Shown here piece by piece: positions 49,672 through 61,106 of a stretch of DNA of 64,000 bases. Under the pieces are notes generated by a model. It made no database searches. It saw nothing but the letters and a program-made list of their open reading frames with translations, and was not told where the DNA came from. Numbering within the stretch: position 1 is the first letter of the stretch; each line of letters opens with the position of its first letter. The translations under genes and the position numbers were made by a program. The stretch comes from Sedimentisphaerales bacterium. GTDB lineage: Bacteria > Planctomycetota > Phycisphaerae > Sedimentisphaerales > SG8-4. The stretch covers positions 10,463-74,462 of the forward strand of contig JAFGJR010000182.1 in NCBI GenBank assembly GCA_016928975.1. The letters are read 5' to 3'.

Positions 49672-50604
49672 ATGGGCAAGGACAAGATTACCGTGGTCGG
49701 GGCCGGCAACGTAGGGGCGACGACGGCGTATATCGCCGCGACCCGAGGGCTGGGCGAGATCGTTTTGGTGGATATCGTGAAGGGTCTTCCGGAGGGCAAG
49801 GCGCTCGACATGGCGGAGGCCAGCCCGATCTATCTGTCGCAGCAGGATGTCGTCGGCACGATGGACTGGTCGGCGACCGCGGGCAGCGATGTGGTCATCA
49901 TTACCAGCGGCGTGCCGCGAAAACCGGGCATGAGCCGCGACGACCTGCTCGCCACGAACGCGAAGATCGTGCGGGATGTCAGCCGCAAGGTCGTCGAGCA
50001 CTCGCCCGATGCGTTTGTGATCGTCGTGTGCAATCCGCTGGACGCGATGGTGTACGTGGCTGCGAAGGTCACCGGATTTCCGACGCGCCGCGTGATGGGG
50101 ATGGCAGGGGCGCTCGATTCCGCCCGCTTCAGTTACTTCCTCGCTTCCGAGCTGGGCGTCAGTGTCGAGGACGTCAAGTGCGTGCTGATGGGCGGCCACG
50201 GCGACGACATGGTCCCCTTGCCCCGTTTCACCTCGGTCAGCGGCATTCCGATCAGCCAGCTCCTCGCATCCGACCGGATCGACGCGCTGATTGACCGGGC
50301 TCGCAAGGGGGGCATTGAGATCGTGAACCTTCTTGGCTACAGTGCCTACTACGCACCGGCCGCCGGTGCGGTGAAAATGGCGGAGGCAATCCTGCGCGAC
50401 ACGAAGAGCGTCATTTGCTGCTGTGCCTACTGTGACCGGCAGTACAACGCGGGCGGGTACTTCGTCGGGGTGCCGGCCGTGCTCGGCAAAGCCGGCGTCG
50501 AGCGGATCATCGAGATCGACCTGAACGAGTCGGAAAAGAAGCAGTTCGCCACATCGCTCGGCCACGTCAAAGAGCTCGTTGCCCACGTGGACAAGCTCCT
50601 GTGA
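49672..50604 (+). CDS. mdh: Malate dehydrogenase (LDH-like type)
   Basis: The 310-residue NAD-dependent enzyme of the TCA cycle oxidises malate to oxaloacetate. The NAD-binding VVGAGNVGATTAYIAA and the substrate-binding arginine loop GVPRKPGMSRDDLL are present. So are VCNPLDAMVYVAAKVTGFP and the catalytic-histidine region LMGGHGDDMVPLPRFTSVSG. The arginine after PRKPGMS and the GGHGDDMVPL segment favour malate over lactate. Length is normal for this bacterial type. Confidence 0.95.
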   Translation: MGKDKITVVGAGNVGATTAYIAATRGLGEIVLVDIVKGLPEGKALDMAEASPIYLSQQDVVGTMDWSATAGSDVVIITSGVPRKPGMSRDDLLATNAKIVRDVSRKVVEHSPDAFVIVVCNPLDAMVYVAAKVTGFPTRRVMGMAGALDSARFSYFLASELGVSVEDVKCVLMGGHGDDMVPLPRFTSVSGIPISQLLASDRIDALIDRARKGGIEIVNLLGYSAYYAPAAGAVKMAEAILRDTKSVICCCAYCDRQYNAGGYFVGVPAVLGKAGVERIIEIDLNESEKKQFATSLGHVKELVAHVDKLL

Positions 50605-50708
50605 GCACGCGCGATCACCGAACATGACGCGGCCGGGACCACCAGGCCAGGGAGCATTCGACGGCATGGGTCGATGGGCTGCCCCGCGTGTGGCCTGAAG
50701 AGGGTGTC

Positions 50709-53423
50709 TCATCCCTGCGCCGGAACAGGAGTCGGGTCGCTGCGGCGTTTCCGCAGGCGAAGCACCCGCTTCTCCACTTCTACAAGGATGAACACGGAGG
50801 CGCCGACCGCGATGATGCGCAGCCATTCCGCCCAGCCCAGACTCACCGTATGAAACAGGTGCTGCATGGGAGGGGCGTAGGTGAAGGCCAGTTGAAGGAT
50901 AATGAGAGTTATTATCGTGATCGGCACGTATTTGTTGCCCAGAAGGCCCTCGCGCGAGAGCGTGGATCTCAGCAAATAGCGAGAGCTGAGCAGGTAGAAG
51001 ATCTCGAACACGACCAGCGTATTGACGGCGACGGTTCGAGCGGCCTCAATGTGAGGATCACGACCCAACTCCCACAGGAACAGGCCGAACGTTCCAACGA
51101 CAAGGATCGACGCGACAAAAGCAAGTCGCCAGATGAGAAATCGCGTGAGAATCGGCTCCTTCGGCTCCCGCGGCGGGCGTTTCATGACACCGGACTCGGC
51201 GGGCTCGAAGGCCAGCGCCAGCGCGAGCGTCACCGCGGTCACCATGTTCACCCAGAGTATTTGCACGGGTATCATGGGAAGAAGGTAGCCAAGAAAGACG
51301 GCGATCACGATGATCATCATCTCGGCGGCGTTGGTGGGCAGGATGAAGAGAATGGACTTGCGGATATTGTCATAGACCGTCCTGCCCTCCGATACGGCGT
51401 TGGCGATGGAGGCGAAATTGTCGTCGGCCAGCACCATCTCCGAGGCTTCTTTGGCGACCTCCGTCCCCTTGATTCCCATGGCGACGCCGACATCGGCCTG
51501 TCTCAGGGCGGGCGCGTCATTCACGCCGTCCCCGGTCATCGCGACCACCTCGCCTTGTGCCTGAAGCGCCTGGACCAGAATGAGCTTGTGCTCCGGGCTC
51601 ACTCTGCCGAAGATGTCCGCATCGTTGACGTATGTCCGAAGCACGTCGTCGCCCACGTGCTCCAACTGTTCCCCGGTCATCGCGGTCCGACCGGCGCCGA
51701 TTCCCATCTGGGCGCCTATCGCCTGCGCGGTCTTGGCATGATCGCCGGTGATCATTTTCACGCGGATTCCCGCCTGCCGGCACTGCTCGATGGCCTTGAC
51801 AGCCTCCTCCCGCGGAGGATCGATGATGCCGCACAGGCCGAGCAGGACCATGTCGCCCTCGACGTCCGCGAACGACAGTTCGCGTCTGTCGGCAGACGCC
51901 GGCTTGGAGGCAATCGCAATGGCACGTTGCCCGTTCGCGGCGATTGCGTCGATCCGGCGATCCCAGTACGCCTTGTCCAGCGGCTGTCGTCCCTTGTCGC
52001 TTTGCTGCCGGGCGCACATTTTCAGCACGGTTTCCGGCGCTCCCTTGAGGCAGATCATCCAGTGACCCTCATGGTCGTGATTCAAAGTTGCCATGAAGCG
52101 GTGCTTGGACTCAAACGGGATCGCGTCGACCCGCCGCCAGCTCCCCTGAAGTTGGTGAGGATCGAGTCCGCACTTGATTCCAAAGGGAATCAGCGAGGCT
52201 TCGGTGGGATCGCCGCCGATGGCCCACTGCCCGTCCTTCTGAATAAGAGAGGAATCATTGCAGAGGATAGCGGCGCGTGCCAGTTCCATCAGTTGCGGCG
52301 ATGTCCCGGCCGGAAACGGTTTCCCGTCCTGCCGAATCTCCCCATGCGGGTCATAGCCGGTTCCGGTCACCGTCAGAACGTGGTCCACGGTGACCACCGT
52401 CGTTACCGTCATTTCATTCCGTGTGAGGGTCCCGGTCTTGTCCGAGCAGATGACGGTGACCGAGCCGAGGGTCTCCACGGCCGGCAGCCGGCGGATGATA
52501 GCGTTTCGACGCGCCATGCGATTGACGCCGATGGCCAGAGTGATCGTGATGATGGCCGGCAGACCCTCTGGGATCGCTGCGACCGCCAGACCCACGCCGA
52601 CCAGGAACATCTCGCGGATGGGAATGTCCTGGACGAATGTGCCGTAGAGAAAGACGATCATCGCGGCGGCGAGAATCGCCACCGTCAATTGGCGCCCGAA
52701 CTGGGATATCTTCCGCAGCAGAGGGGTCTGCAGCGGCTCCACCGTGCGGACCATGTCGTGGATTCGGCCGATTTCCGTGTCGGTGCCCGTGCCTGTGACA
52801 ACACCGCTGCCCTGGCCGGAGGTGACCAGCGTCCCGGCATAGGCCAGGTTCTTGCGTTCCGCCAGAACCGTGTCCGCAGGCACCACGGCCGCCTGTTTCT
52901 CGATGGGCACCGATTCCCCGGTCAGCATGGCTTCATCGACGTTCAGGTCCTTGACCTTGAACAGACGCATGTCCGCGGGGATCTTGTCTCCGGATTCGAC
53001 GAAAATGACGTCCCCGGGGACCACCTCCTCCACCGGCAGGGCGATGCGCCTGCCATCACGCACCACAGACGACTGGAACGTCAGCATCTTCTGAATGGAT
53101 TCCAGAGCTTTCTCGGCTTTGCCTTCCTGGATGAAGCCGATAGTGGCGTTGATAAGGACCACCCCGAAGATGACCCCGGCGTCCACCCAGTGCGCCATCA
53201 ACGCCGTGATGCCCGCCGACGCCAGCAGGACATAGATGAGCAAGTTGTCAAACTGGCTGAGGAACCGGACGATCGGGCTTCGTTTCTTGCCGCGGGGCAG
53301 TCGGTTCGGACCGTAACGGGCATATCGCTCGCGAGCTTCCGTTTCAGTCAGCCCGTTCGGGGCACTGAGAACCTTCCCAAATACCTCGGAGACATCCATG
53401 GCGTGCCAGTTGCCGTCAGACAT
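50709..53423 (-). CDS. P2-type cation-transporting ATPase
   Basis: The 904-residue membrane pump has the actuator TGES ([10 protein letters not shown]), the phosphorylation site [13 protein letters not shown] and the hinge [22 protein letters not shown]4 carries [18 protein letters not shown] and M5 has [13 protein letters not shown]. In SERCA-type calcium pumps M6 reads NLVTDGLP with a calcium-binding Asp; here it is [16 protein letters not shown], so that Asp is replaced by Ala. The protein belongs to the P2A-like bacterial group, but ion specificity is open. Start ATG 53423 gives [16 protein letters not shown] with AAGGA upstream. It is convergent with mdh. Confidence 0.88.
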   Translation of the reverse strand: MSDGNWHAMDVSEVFGKVLSAPNGLTETEARERYARYGPNRLPRGKKRSPIVRFLSQFDNLLIYVLLASAGITALMAHWVDAGVIFGVVLINATIGFIQEGKAEKALESIQKMLTFQSSVVRDGRRIALPVEEVVPGDVIFVESGDKIPADMRLFKVKDLNVDEAMLTGESVPIEKQAAVVPADTVLAERKNLAYAGTLVTSGQGSGVVTGTGTDTEIGRIHDMVRTVEPLQTPLLRKISQFGRQLTVAILAAAMIVFLYGTFVQDIPIREMFLVGVGLAVAAIPEGLPAIITITLAIGVNRMARRNAIIRRLPAVETLGSVTVICSDKTGTLTRNEMTVTTVVTVDHVLTVTGTGYDPHGEIRQDGKPFPAGTSPQLMELARAAILCNDSSLIQKDGQWAIGGDPTEASLIPFGIKCGLDPHQLQGSWRRVDAIPFESKHRFMATLNHDHEGHWMICLKGAPETVLKMCARQQSDKGRQPLDKAYWDRRIDAIAANGQRAIAIASKPASADRRELSFADVEGDMVLLGLCGIIDPPREEAVKAIEQCRQAGIRVKMITGDHAKTAQAIGAQMGIGAGRTAMTGEQLEHVGDDVLRTYVNDADIFGRVSPEHKLILVQALQAQGEVVAMTGDGVNDAPALRQADVGVAMGIKGTEVAKEASEMVLADDNFASIANAVSEGRTVYDNIRKSILFILPTNAAEMMIIVIAVFLGYLLPMIPVQILWVNMVTAVTLALALAFEPAESGVMKRPPREPKEPILTRFLIWRLAFVASILVVGTFGLFLWELGRDPHIEAARTVAVNTLVVFEIFYLLSSRYLLRSTLSREGLLGNKYVPITIITLIILQLAFTYAPPMQHLFHTVSLGWAEWLRIIAVGASVFILVEVEKRVLRLRKRRSDPTPVPAQG

Positions 53424-53698
53424 ATGGTGGTCCTTCAATAAGCTATCCTTAATTCCCCGCCTGGAGCGACGATTCAGCGGGAACCATCGAATGAGGCGTG
53501 TTTCTCTGCCCTCACAGGTTCGGCACTGCCACGGCGTCGTCCGTCGTCGGTGAGCGATCCGGGGTCGGCTGACGGGGCGGCCGGAACACAGAGCCCTCGT
53601 GACCGTACTCAGGACGAACGCACATGGTGCGATGGATCGCAGAATTTTCCGTGATTTCGCGATCCCCGAGGGGCACAAGATGAACTGGGAGCGGGGGA

Positions 53699-54754
53699 CT
53701 ACACCAGCATCAGGATGACAAAGTACACGGTCAGCAGAGCCAACCCAAGCGGGACGCCGAAGGTGGCCCAGTCCCGGCTCTTGATCCCCAACTTGCCGGC
53801 ACAGATGATGTTCGGGATGTTGCCCGGGATCAGCATGCCACCGGCGATCAGCAGGCCCATCAGAATGCCCTGGATCTGCTTCGGAGACATTCTGGGCGAG
53901 AGTTCGGCGGCCGTAAGGGTCGCGTTGTCCAGGACGGCGGAAATCATGTTGATCCAGTAGAGGGCCGGTGTCGGGAGGTGGATGATGTACCTGTCGATCA
54001 GCGGCTGGAAGCCGGTGCCCAGAAGCACAAGGGCCATGACGAACAGGTACACCTTGCCGGCGCGGATGAAGACGTTACTGAACTTCTCCAGCCCGCTCTG
54101 GCTGAGGGACTCCACGTAGCTGACTTCTCTGCCGCTGAGGAACATCGCCAGGACGCCCAGGGCCAACACGCCGGGGATGATGAAGATCGCCAGCTTCTGG
54201 AACAGGAACCAGAACCCGGCGTGATAGGGCTCGCCTCCCAGCTTGGCGACGGCGATGGTGGCCAACGGCTCTCCTACGGGTGTGAGGGCGGCGCCCAGGC
54301 CGATGGAAAAACAGGTGACGATCACCAGCCGGGTCTCGATCTTCTTGTCCAGTCGCAGGCCGGTGATGATCTCCGCCAGCACCAGCGATGCGATGATGGC
54401 CGTGATCACGCTGGAGAGAAGCCCCAGCACGACCACGACGAGGAACAGGAAGAACCGCTGGCCCACTGCCCGCTCGACACCCATCACGTGGTGACGGATG
54501 GGGTCTCGGAAGATCCGAAAGAGCAGTCCCGCCACCAGCACGGCCTCAACGATGGGGTGCTTGGGGCGGATCGGATCCAGCAGAGCGTCGATCACCAGGT
54601 GTCCGCTCCATTGGCTGGAGATTGTTACAGCCAGAGCGCCCATGACGAACAGGAATGCCTCAAGCTGCTTCTCGATTCTGTGCACGAGAAACGGCAGCAC
54701 CAAAACCAGGACGATGATCGCGGTCAGACCGCCGGTTACCAGATGCTCATTCAT
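53699..54754 (-). CDS. Predicted cation transporter, DUF1646 family
   Basis: The 351-residue membrane protein has about ten helices. The closing half carries the DUF1646 pattern: SAVLDNATLTAAELSPRMS, then AGGMLIPGNIPNIICAGKLG and KSRDWATFGVPLGL. The fold is akin to NhaD/ArsB-type ion transporters, and sodium or proton coupling is likely but unproven. AGGTGG precedes ATG 54754. It lies upstream of the P-type ATPase gene on the same strand with a 275-bp gap, so separate control is likely. Confidence 0.8.
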   Translation of the reverse strand: MNEHLVTGGLTAIIVLVLVLPFLVHRIEKQLEAFLFVMGALAVTISSQWSGHLVIDALLDPIRPKHPIVEAVLVAGLLFRIFRDPIRHHVMGVERAVGQRFFLFLVVVVLGLLSSVITAIIASLVLAEIITGLRLDKKIETRLVIVTCFSIGLGAALTPVGEPLATIAVAKLGGEPYHAGFWFLFQKLAIFIIPGVLALGVLAMFLSGREVSYVESLSQSGLEKFSNVFIRAGKVYLFVMALVLLGTGFQPLIDRYIIHLPTPALYWINMISAVLDNATLTAAELSPRMSPKQIQGILMGLLIAGGMLIPGNIPNIICAGKLGIKSRDWATFGVPLGLALLTVYFVILMLV

Positions 54755-55002
54755 AGACAACCACCTGCCATTAAGGTTCCGAAAGTCGAGCAGCCTACCA
54801 GAATCAACGGCGATGTCAAGAGCCTCCTGCACAGTGACCGCATGGCAGCAGACTGACCCCAATGTCATTGCTGCGAAAGCGAACATCCACCTGCGAAGAC
54901 GCTACGACCGTCAGTCTGTTTGGGGCTTGCGCAGAGAGACGGTGGGGCTAGAAAGGAGCCCCACCGTGCGTGATGTCGAGGAGACCGCGAGGGGGAATCC
55001 GG

Positions 55003-56331
55003 TCAGCCGTTGAGGGTCCAGCCTTCGCGGTATTTGCGGCGGAGCAGGGCGTTGGCCTCCTCGCTGTTGGCGACGTGGCCGGTTGCACCGTCGTAGTCCA
55101 GCTTCTTGCCGACGCGGTAGGCTACCAGGCCCAGGAGCATCATCTCGATCATCGTGCCGCCGTAATCGAAGTCGCACGAGGTCTTGAGATTCCCCTTGCA
55201 GGCGTTGATCCATTCCTTCTGGAAATGCCCGACGTCCGGGAGCATCTTGTCCTTCGGGCGACGGTCATAGTAGCTCATGTCCGCGCTGTCCCCGAAGGGG
55301 ATGATCAGGCGCGAGTCGAAATCGGCGATCAAGTAGCCCTTGGAGCCCTTGAACATCGCGCCGTGGCCGATCTTCTTCAGGTCGACGTAATTCCTGGGCG
55401 ATCTGGGCATGGCGCCACCCTGGTACCAGCCGACCCGGACGCCGGGTCGCCAGTCGTTGGCCGGGAGATCCCAGTGGGCCTCCATTTCGACGGGCGTGAC
55501 CTCCGGATTGAAGGGGTCGCCCTTGGCCTCGGCGGTCGTCGGCAGGGCGTAGCCGATCGCGTCCCAGACGATATCCATCGTATGACTTCCCATGTCGCCG
55601 ACCTGCCCGCTGCCGAAGTCCCAGTACATGTTCCACTGGAGACAGTTGGCGCCCGGACCGCCAGTGAAGTAGCCAGGGTTGTACGGGTGCATGGGTGACG
55701 GGCCGATCCACAGGTCGTAGTGCAGGTGCTTCGGCGGCTCGCCCTCGGCAGGCAGATAGCCCGGCCGGCGGATCTGACGGTTGCCCCAGGCGTAGGCATC
55801 GCTGACCACGCCGATGGCCCCGTCGCGGATCAGCTCCTGCACGCGATTGAAGTTCGGATGGGCGTGGCGCTGCATTCCGACCTGCGTCGCCAGCTTGTTC
55901 CTCTTCTTGAGCCAGTTGGCGCGTACCACGCGGGCCTCCTCGACGCTGTTGGCCAGGGGCTTCTCGCAGTACACGTGCATGTCACGGTTCAAGGCCCAGT
56001 TGGCGACGAAGGCGTGCGTGAAATCCGTCGTGCAGCAGACGACGGCGTCAACGCCTTTCTGATCGAGGCACTTTCGCCAATCGACATACGTCTTGGCATT
56101 CGGGAATCGCCTGGCGCCGAAGGCCAGGTGCTCTTCGTTCACGTCGCACAGGGCAACCACGTTCTCGCTCGAAAGGGCGTCGAAATGCGCCTCGCCCCGG
56201 CCCCAGGTCCCGATCAGGGCCACGTTGAGCTTGTTGCTGGGCGCGTTGGCGCCACTGAGCGCGCCGCTGGGAAGGATGAGCCACCCGGCCCCGGTGGTAG
56301 CTGCGGCTTTGAGGAAGTCACGTCGTTTCAT
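55003..56331 (-). CDS. Tat-exported Gfo/Idh/MocA family oxidoreductase
   Basis: The 442-residue protein has a twin-arginine signal (MKRRDFLKAAATTGAGWLIL). The NAD(P)-binding domain contains LNVALIGTWGRGEAHF (an altered GxGxxG), VVALCDVNEEHLAF and the family motif HVYCEKPLANSVEEA. A C-terminal substrate domain follows (MGSHTMDIVWDAIGYALP). Such proteins are numerous in planctomycetes and act on sugars or polyols, often with a tightly bound cofactor. GGAGAAG precedes ATG 56331. It has no adjacent partner gene. Confidence 0.9.
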   Translation of the reverse strand: MKRRDFLKAAATTGAGWLILPSGALSGANAPSNKLNVALIGTWGRGEAHFDALSSENVVALCDVNEEHLAFGARRFPNAKTYVDWRKCLDQKGVDAVVCCTTDFTHAFVANWALNRDMHVYCEKPLANSVEEARVVRANWLKKRNKLATQVGMQRHAHPNFNRVQELIRDGAIGVVSDAYAWGNRQIRRPGYLPAEGEPPKHLHYDLWIGPSPMHPYNPGYFTGGPGANCLQWNMYWDFGSGQVGDMGSHTMDIVWDAIGYALPTTAEAKGDPFNPEVTPVEMEAHWDLPANDWRPGVRVGWYQGGAMPRSPRNYVDLKKIGHGAMFKGSKGYLIADFDSRLIIPFGDSADMSYYDRRPKDKMLPDVGHFQKEWINACKGNLKTSCDFDYGGTMIEMMLLGLVAYRVGKKLDYDGATGHVANSEEANALLRRKYREGWTLNG

Positions 56332-56559
56332 GCGATCTTCTCCTTTCGGTTGCGGATTTCTCGTTGCGTGACGGGCGTTGGCCGAATGTCTCCAGCCGGC
56401 AGCAGTGTAGGCCCCATCCGTCATGAAAGCAAGCTCGCCCCTTGAAAATCAAGTCTTCCTGCTCTTCGAGGACGACCTTTCAGGCGGGCATCGCGAGGCG
56501 CTCGCGAGCAGATGGGGGGGAGGTGCCAGATGCGATCTTCGAGACCTGCGACGGAGGTT

Positions 56560-58142
<1,583 letters not shown>

Positions 58143-58145
58143 CCT

Positions 58146-58988
58146 CTATGGCCTCGTGTAAATTGTCGGTTGCACATAGCGGAACCTGTGCTCGATACCA
58201 GTGAGGGACTCGGAGTGGCCGGTGAACAGAATCCCTCCGGGGACCAGCAAGTCGTAGAATCGCCGGATCAGCCGGTCTTGTGTGGGCTTGTCGAAGTAGA
58301 TCATCACGTTGCGACAGAAGATGAAGTCCAGAGGTGTCCTGATCGGCCAGTCCTTCATGAGGTTCAGATACCGAAAGAGCACGATGTCGCGCAGACAGTC
58401 GGCCACTTCGTACGCGTCGTCGTCTGCATGCGTTCGCACGAGGTACTTGTGCCGAAGCGGCGACGGGATCGACTCCACTCGGCCGGTCTCGTAAACGCCT
58501 CTGCGGGCCCGCTCCAACACGCGAGTGGAAACGTCGGAGGCAAGAACCTTGATATCCCATCGGCCCCTGCCCGCAATGGCCTCCAGCAGGATGATCGCGA
58601 TCGAGTAGGGCTCTTCTCCGGAAGAACAGCCGGCGCTCCAGCCGCGGATGCGGAAGTCCCCGCGACGTCGCCTGGCCTCCAGCAGACCGGGCAGAAATCG
58701 CGACCGGAGGAAGTCGAAGTGCTGCTCCTCGCGGAAGAACTTCGTCAGATTCGTGCTCAGGGAATCAACGAGGATGGACAACTCCCTGCCCGTCGTGTCC
58801 TCGAGCACGTTGCGCAGGTAATCGGAGAATGTCGCGAAGCTGCCCTCTCGAAGCCGCTTGGCCAGCCGGGCGCGGACCAGTTCCTTCTTCCCGTCATGCA
58901 GGTTGATCCCGCAGTGCTCATAGACCAGATCGCTGATCAGGCAGAACTCCCTCTCGTCCAGAACCACGTCTTGCATCGCCAGCGTCAT
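58146..58988 (-). CDS. cheR: Chemotaxis protein methyltransferase
   Basis: The 280-residue protein has an N-terminal helical CheR domain (CLISDLVYEHCGINL ... LSTNLTKFFREEQHF) and a SAM-binding domain (WSAGCSSGEEPYSIAI, FIFCRNVMIYFD). It methylates glutamates of chemoreceptors. The start overlaps the cheA stop by four bases (ATGA), so the two are translationally coupled. Confidence 0.95.
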   Translation of the reverse strand: MTLAMQDVVLDEREFCLISDLVYEHCGINLHDGKKELVRARLAKRLREGSFATFSDYLRNVLEDTTGRELSILVDSLSTNLTKFFREEQHFDFLRSRFLPGLLEARRRRGDFRIRGWSAGCSSGEEPYSIAIILLEAIAGRGRWDIKVLASDVSTRVLERARRGVYETGRVESIPSPLRHKYLVRTHADDDAYEVADCLRDIVLFRYLNLMKDWPIRTPLDFIFCRNVMIYFDKPTQDRLIRRFYDLLVPGGILFTGHSESLTGIEHRFRYVQPTIYTRP

Positions 58989-61060
58989 GGGCGGGACTCC
59001 CTCAGCGTGTACCGCTCCTGGGCCAACTGCACCAGGCCCGGAACATCCAGGATCAGGGTCACGAGGCCGTCGCCCATGATGGCTCCGCCGGAGGTGCCCC
59101 GGGTCTGTCCCAGGGTTTCTCCGAGATTCTTGATAACCACTTGTTGCTGAGCCAGCAGATCGTCCACCAGGAGGCAGCAGTTCCTGCCGTTGCCCTCGAC
59201 GATGACGATCAGGGCCTGTGTGGGGTCTTCGGTGGACGGCTGAACGCCGAACAGCCTGTATAGCCGGATCAGCGGCATGAGCTGGCCTCGCTCCAACACC
59301 ATCTCCCCTCGTCCCTGCACGGAGGAGATCTGCTCGCGCGAAGGACGCAGGCTGCGCACGATCGAGTTGATCGGAATGATGTAGCGAGCATCGCCAACCC
59401 GAACGACCTGGCCGTCAATGACCGCCAGCGTCAGCGGCAGACGGATCGTGAATGTCGTCCCTTTGCCTCGCGTGGAGCTGATGTCGATTCTGCCTCGCAG
59501 GGCCTCGATGTTCTTCTTGACGACGTCCATCCCGACGCCCCGGCCGGAGACCGCGGTCACAGTCTGAGCCGTCGAGAGGCCCGGATGGAAGATCAACTTG
59601 AAGATCTCCTCGTCGGGCAGTTCCTGGCCCGGCTCGACCAGGTGCTGTTCGACAGCCTTCTTGAGAATCCGGTCCTTGTCCAGCCCTTTGCCGTCGTCCT
59701 GCAACTCGATGATGATGTTGCCCGCCTGATGAAAGGCGCGCAGCTCCACGCGCCCGGTAGGGCTCTTGCCGGCCGCGATACGGTCCTCCGGAGACTCGAT
59801 GCCGTGATCCACGGCGTTGCGCACCATGTGAACCAGCGGATCGGAGATCTGATCCACCACCGTGCGATCCAGCTCCGTTTCCTCGCCGAGGGTGACGAAA
59901 TCCACGGACTTGGCGGCCTTGTGCGACAGGTCGCGGGCCAGTCGTGTCATCTTCTGGAACACTCCCTGGACCGGCACCATCCGCATGGACATCGAGAGTT
60001 CCTGCAACTCCCGCACGATCTTGCCTTGGTGGGTGACCTTGCGAGCCAGCTCGTGTTCGAAGGACCGGCTTGTGCGGATCTCCTCCGCCACCATCAACTG
60101 TGCGATGACCAGTTCACCCGCGAGATTGACCAAGTTGTCCAGGCGCGTGACGCTGACCTTGATCTTCTCCTCTACCGCGTGGGTCGCCGAGGCGACGGTC
60201 TTTCTGGCGTCCGGCGGGTCTTCCAGGATCGCATCGAGCTTGCGATCGGTTTGCTGCGCGTTGGCGACGGCTTTCGGACTGGAGGGAGCTCTGCCCTGGG
60301 CAGCGGCCTGGAGCTCCTCCAGCAGTCGGGGCAAGCTGTCACAAGGGACGGCCGCCTGGTTCGATTCCAGTGCCTGCTTCAAGCCGCTCACCATCTTTTT
60401 CAGGACATCGATGGCTTTGAACACGACGTCGCTGTTGTCGCCGGTGAGGACCAGTTGGCTCTTCCGGGCCAGGTCGAGCAGGTTCTCCGCGGAATGGGCC
60501 AGCGACTGGATCTCGGCCAGATTCAGGAACCCTGCCATGCCTTTGATGGTGTGAAAGGCCCGGAAGATCTTGTTGATCAGCTCGTTATCACCCGGGTGGT
60601 TCTCCAGTTCGAGCATCGCCGATTCCGCCGTCTCCACGTGTTCACTCGCTTCCGCGACGAAATCCAGGACCAGAGGAGCGTCCTCCGGGGAGATCGTCAT
60701 TGCCTTCGGGCTGGCGAGCGGCGCGGCCTGAGGCGGGGTGGATGTCATCTGAGCCACCAGGCTCTGAAGAGCGCAGATCGCCTTGGAGACGGTGTCGAGG
60801 GCCGTGGCGGTATCCTGCACCTGCTGGTGCAGAATCTGTTGCAGCGTGGACATGGCCTCCGCGGTCGTTCCTTCCAGCTTCTGTCGCAGATCGCTCGGGC
60901 CGGGGCACATCCCTCTGGCCAGATCGCCGATCTGGCCAAGAAGGGCATCGAGGGCCTGCGCATCCGATGCATCCGCCGGCGTCAACATGTTGAAACAGCA
61001 GGCCGCCTGCTCGATCAGTTGGCTCAGTGTGTTCTCGGTTTCTGTCATATTCGTTTCCAC
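58985..61060 (-). CDS. cheA: Chemotaxis histidine kinase
   Basis: The 691-residue protein starts with about 120 residues of unassigned helical sequence before the HPt domain, whose phosphorylatable histidine is about residue 170 (FRAFHTIKGMAGF). No clear P2 (CheY-binding) domain is seen between it and the dimerisation domain (EKIKVSVTRLDNLVNLAGEL). The catalytic domain has the N box HMVRNAVDHGIE, G1 LQDDGKGLD and G2 GRGVGMDVVKKN. The CheW-like domain closes the protein (VIDGQVVRVGDARYIIP). It phosphorylates CheY and CheB in response to receptors. ATG 61060 or the fifth codon at 61048 could start it. Confidence 0.95.
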   Translation of the reverse strand: METNMTETENTLSQLIEQAACCFNMLTPADASDAQALDALLGQIGDLARGMCPGPSDLRQKLEGTTAEAMSTLQQILHQQVQDTATALDTVSKAICALQSLVAQMTSTPPQAAPLASPKAMTISPEDAPLVLDFVAEASEHVETAESAMLELENHPGDNELINKIFRAFHTIKGMAGFLNLAEIQSLAHSAENLLDLARKSQLVLTGDNSDVVFKAIDVLKKMVSGLKQALESNQAAVPCDSLPRLLEELQAAAQGRAPSSPKAVANAQQTDRKLDAILEDPPDARKTVASATHAVEEKIKVSVTRLDNLVNLAGELVIAQLMVAEEIRTSRSFEHELARKVTHQGKIVRELQELSMSMRMVPVQGVFQKMTRLARDLSHKAAKSVDFVTLGEETELDRTVVDQISDPLVHMVRNAVDHGIESPEDRIAAGKSPTGRVELRAFHQAGNIIIELQDDGKGLDKDRILKKAVEQHLVEPGQELPDEEIFKLIFHPGLSTAQTVTAVSGRGVGMDVVKKNIEALRGRIDISSTRGKGTTFTIRLPLTLAVIDGQVVRVGDARYIIPINSIVRSLRPSREQISSVQGRGEMVLERGQLMPLIRLYRLFGVQPSTEDPTQALIVIVEGNGRNCCLLVDDLLAQQQVVIKNLGETLGQTRGTSGGAIMGDGLVTLILDVPGLVQLAQERYTLRESRP

Positions 61061-61106
61061 GACCGTGCAGAACGTTATCGCTCTGTGCTACAGATCAAAC
61101 GCGGCC

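Noticed and set aside
50688..53441. 917-codon plus-strand frame opposite the P-type ATPase
   Set aside because: It is long only because of high GC; the minus strand contains every P-type ATPase motif.
56491..56505. CGCGAG-GCG-CTCGCG inverted repeat downstream of cheB as operon terminator
   Set aside because: The stem is only six base pairs with a three-base loop and is not followed by a T-run in the direction of transcription.
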